From an uncultured Bacteroidales bacterium (GTDB lineage Bacteria > Bacteroidota > Bacteroidia > Bacteroidales > Bacteroidaceae), in assembly GCA_937995875.1 (NCBI GenBank), contig CALKIW010000129.1:1-5247 (forward strand): a stretch of 5,247 nucleotides of DNA. The letters are read 5' to 3'. The translations under genes and the position numbers were made by a program. Under the pieces are notes generated by a model, which was given only the letters and a program-made list of their open reading frames with translations, searched no databases and had not been told where the DNA came from. Shown one piece after another: positions 1-5,247 of this stretch. Positions within the stretch are counted from its first letter, which is position 1. Each line of letters opens with the position of its first letter.

Positions 1-990
1 ACCTGCTTCTCCGATATTTTCTATACCACAGGTCAGAACTGGAAGATGCCGGGAAGTACGGAAGCCATCATGCGAGGCCCGTCTACCGACTTTAACGGCA
101 GTAACTGGAACTTCACGAAGACGTGGGGTACGAAAATCAACAGTCTTGTGGAACACGACAACGTGATTCACCAGCCTACGGCCAACTATGTGAATTATGC
201 TTACGGCATGGCCAATGGCTTGCCTATTACAGACCCGAACTCCGGATTCGACCCGGAGCATCCGTTCAAGAATCGTGATCCCCGCTTTTATCACGACATT
301 ATCTTTGATGGTTTCAAATATGTGAATACCACGATTCCTGCCAGTGATCCCAGTCACAACCAGCAGTACACCGGTTTCTACACGGGTGGTCAGACACGCG
401 ATGCAGCCAATGCAAGTCGCACGGGATATTACACACAGAAACTTGTGCCCCATACGGCCAACAAGTTTGACGGAACATATAACTGGAGCGGTAGTTTGCA
501 CGTTTACCTGCCCTACATGCGGTTGGCCGACATCTATCTGATGTATGCAGAAGCTTGCGCGGCTTTTGGTGGTGCTTCGGCCAAGGCCTCCAACTTTGGC
601 AAGACCGCCGAGGATGCCATCAACGTGCTTCGCGACAGGGTAGGCTCGGGCCATGTGGCTGCTTCATACGTTGCTGACGACCACAAGTTCATGGATGAGG
701 TTCGCCGGGAGCGCGCCGCAGAGCTTGCGTTTGAAGGCTTCCGTTTCAACGACTTGCAACGTTGGCTGCTTCTCACGGTTTATCCCTACAATGTCAAGAC
801 ATCGCAAGAGTTCGACCGTCAGGAAGACGAAAGCTTCTTCAAGAATAACGATCCCCGTGATGCCAAGGTGTCCAACTGGAGAGAAGAGAACATTGTTACC
901 AGAGTGTTTGGTACCAAGCATTATTGGTTCCCATTGCTTGATAGAGACATTTACCTATATGAGGATTTCCCACAGAATCCTGGTTGGTAA
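1..990 (+). CDS. SusD/RagB-family glycan-binding surface lipoprotein (5'-truncated, C-terminal half)
   Basis: The reading frame is open from base 1 and ends at TAA 988-990, giving 329 visible residues; the true start lies upstream, so the ATG at 46 is internal. SusD proteins are outer-membrane lipoproteins that bind oligosaccharides and cap a partner SusC barrel. The fragment has the usual SusD C-terminal landmarks in order, numbered from base 1: the ANGLPITDPNSGF segment followed by RDPRF (92-96), TGYY, the helix MRLADIYLMYAEA (173-185), INVLRDRVG, the most conserved block VRRERAAELAFEGFRF (234-249) followed by NDLQRW (250-255), and the terminal FPLLDRDIYLYEDFPQNPGW. Residue 179 aligns by eye with about residue 457 of the SusD at 3877, so roughly 280 N-terminal residues are missing, including the lipoprotein signal. 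Its partner SusC is expected immediately upstream. The frame is intact, with no sign of decay. Family assignment is firm; the ligand is unknown. Confidence 0.96.
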   Translation, partial: TCFSDIFYTTGQNWKMPGSTEAIMRGPSTDFNGSNWNFTKTWGTKINSLVEHDNVIHQPTANYVNYAYGMANGLPITDPNSGFDPEHPFKNRDPRFYHDIIFDGFKYVNTTIPASDPSHNQQYTGFYTGGQTRDAANASRTGYYTQKLVPHTANKFDGTYNWSGSLHVYLPYMRLADIYLMYAEACAAFGGASAKASNFGKTAEDAINVLRDRVGSGHVAASYVADDHKFMDEVRRERAAELAFEGFRFNDLQRWLLLTVYPYNVKTSQEFDRQEDESFFKNNDPRDAKVSNWREENIVTRVFGTKHYWFPLLDRDIYLYEDFPQNPGW

Positions 991-1031
991 ACTAAGACAC
1001 AATCATAAATCATAAATAGCATTGAATAGAT
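991..1031 (+). other. Short AT-rich intergenic gap between susD-like and susC-like genes
   Basis: These 41 bases separate the first SusD stop from the SusC start. I see no inverted repeat followed by a T-run that would act as a terminator, and no match to the Bacteroides-type promoter (TAnnTTTG with an upstream TTG). The two genes are therefore probably co-transcribed. There is no Shine-Dalgarno sequence before the ATG at 1032, which is usual in Bacteroidota, where an A/T-rich leader serves instead. Absence of a promoter is judged by eye only. Confidence 0.6.
1004..1017 (+). repeat. Two tandem copies of the 7-mer CATAAAT in the intergenic gap
   Basis: CATAAAT occurs twice head to tail at 1004-1010 and 1011-1017, between the first SusD stop and the SusC start. 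It ends 14 bases before the ATG. It may be a chance product of AT-rich sequence or part of an unstructured translation leader. No known operator is recognised. Confidence 0.6.
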
Positions 1032-3863
1032 ATGAAATATATATATAAATGTACTGTTTTATCGGCTTTTACCGTCATAGCGTGTCATCTGCCCATAGCA
1101 GCCCAAGGCTTGGATGAAGTTGTGGCAGATACATTGCAAACAGACAACAATGTTCCTGTGGCGTTTGCCAAGACTCCTCTGAAAGAGACGCTTGGGGGAG
1201 TGTCGGTTGTAAACGTTGAGGAACTGACAAAGAAAAACTACAACACCTACAGCCTTGATAACATGCAAGGCTATGTAGGTGGTTGGAATGGTAACTCCTT
1301 ATGGGGAATGGACGATAGGCTTGTTCTTATCGACGGTGTGCCGCGTGATCTCAACAACGTGAAGCCTGATGAAATTAAAAGTATCACGTTTCTTAAGGGT
1401 GCACAGGCCGTGGTGCTCTATGGCAGCCGCGGTGCCAAAGGTGTTGTTCTCATAACAACAAAGCGCGGAAAAGAAGGTCCGCTACGGGTTGACGTACGTG
1501 TCAATACCGGTTGGAACGTGGCCAAGAGGTTTCCTGAGTATTTAGGCTCTGCCGAATACATGTCACTCTATAACGAGGCATTGGCCAATGATGGTCTGAG
1601 TCCGCTCTATTCACCTGAACAGATTTACAACTTCGGCAGTGGTTCAAATCCGTATCGCTATCCGAACGTGAATTTCTATTCCTCAGACTATATCAAGAAG
1701 GCTTACAACCGTACTGACGTTAACACGGAGATAAGCGGTGGTGGAACGCTGGCTAAATATTATGTCAACATTGGCTATTATCGCAATGGCGATTATCTGA
1801 ATTTTGGTGAGGCCAAGAACAACTACCAGCAAAGGTTTAATGTACGCGGTAATGTGGACTTGCGGCTTAACGATTTCATTTCGGCCTATGTTAATTCCAA
1901 TGTGAGTTTCTATGACCAGAAGACGCCGGTGGGTGATGATTATTGGGCCACGGCATCGACTTTCCGCCCTAATCGTGTCAGCCCGATTATCCCAATGAGT
2001 TATTTGGATCCCAATGCGTTGGCTGCTCAAAAGATGCTTAGTGAGACAGACAACATCTTTGACGGTGGTTTTCTTGGTGGTACCCAGAGTGATTTAACGA
2101 ACGTTTTCGCCTCTTATTATGCTGGTGGACGAAGCAAGTACACCAGCAGGCAGTTTCAGTTTGACGCTGGAATAGACGTGGCGTTGGATGCAGTGTTGCA
2201 GGGATTGTCCTTCCATACACAGTTTTCTGTAGACTATCAGACCTCCTACAACACATCGTATAATAATGATTTTGCAACCTACGAACCTATATGGTCAAAC
2301 TATGGAGGTAAAGATGTGATCGTAGCACTTAACAAGTTCAATTTGGATAAGAAGTCGGGTGTGCAGAACATCAGTAACAGTACTGACAATCATGTGATGA
2401 ACTTCAATGCCCACTTTGATTATAACAGGACTTTCGACAAGGTGCACAATGTCAATGCCATGTTTGTTGTTAATGGTTTTCAGCAGTCTTTCTCGCAGCA
2501 ATATCACAAGACTAGCAATGCAAACCTGGGTCTGAAGCTGGCCTACAACTACGCAAGCAAATACTATGTTGATTTCTCAGCAGCTGCTATACACTCGGCT
2601 CGTTTGGAAGAAGGACATCGTCAAGCGTTGTCTCCTTCATTGTCGTTAGGATGGAACCTTGCTCGTGAATCCTTCATGGAGGGTTCTGCATTCGACGATT
2701 TGCTCTTCAGTGTGAGTGGTAGCATCTTGAATACCGATATAGGCATCGATGATTATTACATGTATGCCGGTGCATTCAGCCAGACCAATGCTTATTGGTG
2801 GGGCTGGACGGAGGGTGTTTCCATGAACCCTACAGTGTCTAACCGAGGTGGTAACGATGATCTGACCTTCTTGAAGCGCAAGGAATTTTCAGCCAACGTG
2901 AAGGCTTCGCTTTGGAACAGGACCTTGACGGCTGATGCGTCGTTCTTTATCAACACGCTCAATGGTAAGGTAATTACAGGCAATGCCTCATATCCTAACT
3001 ATTTTTTCACTTATTATCCTGATGCCACGTTCATTCCCTATTTGAACTATGACAATGATCGGCGCATAGGTTTTGATTTATCATTGAACTACAATAAGAA
3101 GTTTGGAGAGGTCGACTTCTCGGCAGGCGTGAATGCTACATATTATGATACTAAGGCTACCAAGCGCAACGATATCAACTATCTTGATGAGTATCAGTAT
3201 CGTCAGGGCCGTCCGGTAGATGCCATTTGGGGCTATGAATGTGTTGGTTATTTCCAAAATGAAGAGGACATTGCCGGCTCTCCCAGCCAAAGTCGTTTGA
3301 GTGGTAATATTGCTCCAGGCGATTTGAAGTACAAGGATCAGAATGGCGACAATATTATCGATAACAAAGACCAGGTTTATCTTGGCCGGGGCGGTTGGTT
3401 TGGAGACCCGTTCACGTTAGGTTTGAACCTTACGGCCAAGTACAAAGGCTTCACTTTCTTTGTATTGGGAACAGGTGGTTTCGGTGCAAAGGCATTCAAG
3501 AACAACTCTTATTGGTGGGTTAGCGGAGAGAATAAATACTCTGCCCCTGTTCGTGGCAGATGGACTCCGGAAACCGCATCTACCGCAACCTATCCGCGTT
3601 TGACAACCGGCGATGGATCCAATAACTTTACCAACTCCGACTATTGGATTTACTCAAGAGACCATTTCAACCTGGCCAAGGTGCAATTAACCTATGACTT
3701 CCCGGCCACGATGTTCGGTAACTCTTTCGTCCATGGATTGTCGGCTTATGTCAGCGGAAGCAACTTGCTTACCATCTCCAAGAATCGTGAGATCATGGAA
3801 ATGAATGTGGGGTCTGCCCCGGCAGCCCGTTTCTATAATCTCGGTGTGAAATTAACGTTCTAA
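1032..3863 (+). CDS. SusC/RagA-family TonB-dependent outer-membrane transporter, short type
   Basis: A complete 943-residue protein. The family imports glycan oligomers through a 22-strand outer-membrane barrel, powered by TonB/ExbBD, with a SusD lipoprotein as lid. Residues 1-25 form a signal peptide, cleaved near AAQ (23-25). LDEVV (27-31) resembles the TonB box. The plug spans about 45-146 and includes LGGVSVVNVEEL (54-65), VLIDGVPRD (98-106), DEIKSITFLKGA (113-124) and LYGSRGAKGVVLITTKRG (129-146). The barrel fills the rest. Near the C-terminus lie an acidic DxNxDxxIDxxD loop (769-780), RGRWTPETASTATYPRL, SDYWIYSRDHFNLAKVQLTY, and a final strand ending in Phe. The usual N-terminal carboxypeptidase-regulatory-like domain (about 80 residues) and the STN signalling domain are both absent. 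The start is secure: an in-frame TGA lies at 1023-1025, and no other ATG keeps the signal peptide. The SusD starting 13 bp downstream is the likely partner. Substrate unknown. Confidence 0.97.
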   Translation: MKYIYKCTVLSAFTVIACHLPIAAQGLDEVVADTLQTDNNVPVAFAKTPLKETLGGVSVVNVEELTKKNYNTYSLDNMQGYVGGWNGNSLWGMDDRLVLIDGVPRDLNNVKPDEIKSITFLKGAQAVVLYGSRGAKGVVLITTKRGKEGPLRVDVRVNTGWNVAKRFPEYLGSAEYMSLYNEALANDGLSPLYSPEQIYNFGSGSNPYRYPNVNFYSSDYIKKAYNRTDVNTEISGGGTLAKYYVNIGYYRNGDYLNFGEAKNNYQQRFNVRGNVDLRLNDFISAYVNSNVSFYDQKTPVGDDYWATASTFRPNRVSPIIPMSYLDPNALAAQKMLSETDNIFDGGFLGGTQSDLTNVFASYYAGGRSKYTSRQFQFDAGIDVALDAVLQGLSFHTQFSVDYQTSYNTSYNNDFATYEPIWSNYGGKDVIVALNKFNLDKKSGVQNISNSTDNHVMNFNAHFDYNRTFDKVHNVNAMFVVNGFQQSFSQQYHKTSNANLGLKLAYNYASKYYVDFSAAAIHSARLEEGHRQALSPSLSLGWNLARESFMEGSAFDDLLFSVSGSILNTDIGIDDYYMYAGAFSQTNAYWWGWTEGVSMNPTVSNRGGNDDLTFLKRKEFSANVKASLWNRTLTADASFFINTLNGKVITGNASYPNYFFTYYPDATFIPYLNYDNDRRIGFDLSLNYNKKFGEVDFSAGVNATYYDTKATKRNDINYLDEYQYRQGRPVDAIWGYECVGYFQNEEDIAGSPSQSRLSGNIAPGDLKYKDQNGDNIIDNKDQVYLGRGGWFGDPFTLGLNLTAKYKGFTFFVLGTGGFGAKAFKNNSYWWVSGENKYSAPVRGRWTPETASTATYPRLTTGDGSNNFTNSDYWIYSRDHFNLAKVQLTYDFPATMFGNSFVHGLSAYVSGSNLLTISKNREIMEMNVGSAPAARFYNLGVKLTF

Positions 3864-3876
3864 AACTTTACGAGCT
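3864..3876 (+). other. 13-bp susC-susD junction without Shine-Dalgarno
   Basis: Only 13 bases separate the SusC stop (TAA 3861-3863) from the SusD ATG at 3877. There is no purine-rich Shine-Dalgarno sequence and no room for a separate promoter in the gap. This points to co-transcription and possibly to translational coupling of a transporter and its lid protein, which are needed in equal amounts. Confidence 0.7.
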
Positions 3877-5247
3877 ATGACTAATAAGAATATATATAAA
3901 TTGCTGTTTTTAATTGCCGTACCGCTTTTCTCCGCATGCGATGACTTGTTCGATCCGGCATTAGAGAACAAACGCTCCATCGAGGCCATGTGGGAGGAGC
4001 CCTCTTATGCACAGGGCATTTTGGCCAATGCCTATGTATTGTTGCCTTATCAGGATGCGCCCAATAGTGACCTTGCCACAGACGATGCTGTGACCAATGA
4101 TTTTGGTAATAACTATCTGCGCATAGCAACCGGTTCGTGGGCAGCAGACAACGACCCGTTATCACAGTGGCAAAACAGATATAATGCCATTCAGTATATC
4201 AATATCATGATTGAGAACTGCGACAAGGTTAAATGGGCCAATTCTCCTGTGCTGAATCGTATGTTCCGTGATCACTTCATGGGTGAGAGTTACGCTCTGC
4301 GTGCCTTGCAGATGTTTTATCTGTTGCGTGCCCATGCCGGCTACACGGCTGATGGCAGGCTTATGGGTGTGCAACTCCATCTGAACTCGGAGGGCGTTAA
4401 TTCCGATTTCAATCAGCCCCGTGCCACATTCAAGGAATGCGTGGATCAGATTATTTCCGATCTCGACAGCGCACTTGTGTTGCTGCCTTACGAAGATGGT
4501 GATGTTGCTTCCGAGAGTGATGTTCCGGCCAAATATGCCAGTCAGGGTGGCACCATGGGCGAATACAACCGCGCCTTTGGTAATCATCTCCGTGGCAAAA
4601 TCAATGGCAAGGTGGCCGAGGCTCTCCGTGCTCAGGTGGCTTTGCTGGCAGCAAGTCCTGCCTATAACGCTGATTCCGGGATGAGTTGGGCACAGGCTGC
4701 CGACTATGCTGCTGTTGTGCTCGACCATATTGGCGGTATCGGCGGTATTGATGCCAATGGTTGGAAATGGTTTGATAATCATGAAGAGATTGACAACCTC
4801 AAGGCCGGTGCCGACCCCAAGGAGATTGTTTGGCGTGGGAGCCGAGGCGACAGCAATGATCTTGAGTCCAACAACTATCCTCCCTCTCTCTATGGATCGG
4901 GTCGTGTCAACCCGACACAGAATTTAGTTGATGCTTTCCCCATGGCGAACGGATACCCCATAACCGATGCCAACAGCGGATACAATGCCGATAAACCTTA
5001 TGCCGACCGTGATCCGCGCCTGGCTGCTTACATCCTGCTCAACGAGAGCACTATTGGTAGTGCCGGATCGACAATCACGACAGGCGTGTATGGAACCAAC
5101 CGCGACGCATTAAACCGAGAAAGCGGCAGCTCCACACGTACGGGCTATTATCTGCGTAAGTTGCTGCGCAGTGACATCAACTTGGATCCTTCCAACTCGA
5201 CAACCCAGAACCACTATCTCGCCCGTATACGGTTCACTGAAATATTC
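3877..5247 (+). CDS. SusD/RagB-family glycan-binding surface lipoprotein (3' end beyond window)
   Basis: 457 residues are visible, open to the window edge. It is the probable lid and glycan-binding partner of the SusC encoded 13 bp upstream. The start is ATG 3877: an in-frame TAA lies at 3853-3855 and no other start codon lies between. Residues 1-21 are a lipoprotein signal ending in LFSAC, with C21 as the predicted lipidated residue. The following DD (22-23) fits the acidic surface-export signal of Bacteroidota lipoproteins. Family landmarks follow: the SusD-like N-terminal TPR helices, including GESYALRALQMFYLLRAHAG (136-155); the helix at 244-263 with ALRAQVALLAASPAYN; SLYGSGRVNPTQNLVDAFPM (337-356); ANGYPITDANSGY (357-369) with RDPRL (378-382); and RTGYY (421-425). 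The sequence ends at about the helix matching MRLADIYLMYAEA of the first SusD, so about 150 C-terminal residues are missing. It is clearly diverged from the first SusD, not a recent copy. Ligand unknown. Confidence 0.96.
   Translation, partial: MTNKNIYKLLFLIAVPLFSACDDLFDPALENKRSIEAMWEEPSYAQGILANAYVLLPYQDAPNSDLATDDAVTNDFGNNYLRIATGSWAADNDPLSQWQNRYNAIQYINIMIENCDKVKWANSPVLNRMFRDHFMGESYALRALQMFYLLRAHAGYTADGRLMGVQLHLNSEGVNSDFNQPRATFKECVDQIISDLDSALVLLPYEDGDVASESDVPAKYASQGGTMGEYNRAFGNHLRGKINGKVAEALRAQVALLAASPAYNADSGMSWAQAADYAAVVLDHIGGIGGIDANGWKWFDNHEEIDNLKAGADPKEIVWRGSRGDSNDLESNNYPPSLYGSGRVNPTQNLVDAFPMANGYPITDANSGYNADKPYADRDPRLAAYILLNESTIGSAGSTITTGVYGTNRDALNRESGSSTRTGYYLRKLLRSDINLDPSNSTTQNHYLARIRFTEIF
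4732..4749 (+). repeat. Imperfect 9-bp in-frame tandem repeat (GGI-GGI)
   Basis: GGCGGTATC at 4732-4740 is followed directly by GGCGGTATT at 4741-4749. They encode Gly-Gly-Ile twice, at residues 286-291 of the second SusD. The unit is a multiple of three, so gain or loss of a copy would not break the frame. It may have arisen by slippage, or simply reflect a glycine-rich turn. Confidence 0.6.

Noticed and set aside
46..990. Treating ATG 46 as the true start of a short 314-residue SusD protein.
   Set aside because: The frame is open back to base 1, the protein would lack a lipoprotein signal and the whole N-terminal half of the SusD fold, and alignment with the second SusD shows the missing part. 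It is a window-edge truncation.
653..1015. A 120-codon plus-strand open frame in another frame, overlapping the end of the first SusD and the gap.
   Set aside because: The overlapping frame encodes the most conserved SusD C-terminal blocks, and this alternative product resembles nothing and looks compositionally random.
991..1031. A possible promoter or invertible promoter (phase variation) between the first SusD and the SusC.
   Set aside because: No TAnnTTTG-type element and no inverted repeats are visible in the 41 bases, and the gap is too short for a typical invertible promoter region.
1683..2030. A 115-codon minus-strand open frame within the SusC gene.
   Set aside because: Its low-complexity, Ile/Thr/Val-rich sequence is the antisense of barrel strands rich in Asn, Tyr and Asp codons. 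It has no start context or neighbour logic.
4162..4782. A 206-codon open frame on the minus strand, antisense to the second SusD gene.
   Set aside because: It lies wholly inside a well-supported SusD gene, shows no recognisable domain or signal, and its sequence is what the complement of SusD codons would give. Long antisense open frames are common opposite codon-biased genes.
1..5247. A previously undescribed defence, mobile or RNA-based system.
   Set aside because: All but 54 bases are accounted for by three intact or edge-cut SusC/SusD-family genes. I saw no transposase, recombinase, CRISPR-like repeats, tRNA/rRNA or structured RNA.

Overview
The window looks like chromosomal DNA from a member of the Bacteroidota, most likely Bacteroidales (Prevotella/Bacteroides-like). 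It lies inside a glycan-utilisation locus (polysaccharide utilisation locus, PUL). Three pieces of evidence support this: every gene is a SusC- or SusD-family outer-membrane nutrient-uptake protein, none of the visible start codons has a Shine-Dalgarno sequence, and the lipoprotein signal of the last gene carries acidic residues right after the cysteine. The genus is an inference from family resemblance only.

Layout, all on the + strand and almost fully coding. (1) Positions 1-990 hold the C-terminal half of a SusD/RagB-type surface glycan-binding lipoprotein, with its 5' end outside the window. (2) A 41-bp gap (991-1031) follows, with no recognisable promoter or terminator. (3) Positions 1032-3863 hold a complete SusC/RagA-type TonB-dependent outer-membrane transporter of 943 residues. 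It is a short subtype in which a TonB-box-like segment and the plug follow the signal peptide directly, with no carboxypeptidase-regulatory-like domain. (4) A 13-bp gap (3864-3876) follows. (5) Positions 3877-5247 hold a second SusD-type lipoprotein, 457 codons visible, with its 3' end cut by the window edge. Aligning the two SusD fragments by eye suggests each full protein is about 600 residues. There is no gene-free stretch longer than 41 bp.

The order susD - susC - susD implies two consecutive susCD modules in one operon; the partner SusC of the first SusD should lie just upstream. In the known mechanism, SusD sits as a lid on the extracellular face of the SusC barrel and captures oligosaccharides. 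SusC then imports them into the periplasm using TonB/ExbBD energy. No glycoside hydrolase, polysaccharide lyase, regulator, mobile element, RNA gene or CRISPR array is visible, so the glycan substrate cannot be named from this window. I found no convincing undescribed system. The points worth a second look are the tandem pair arrangement, the reduced N-terminus of the SusC, and a short AT-rich sequence shared by the two gene starts.
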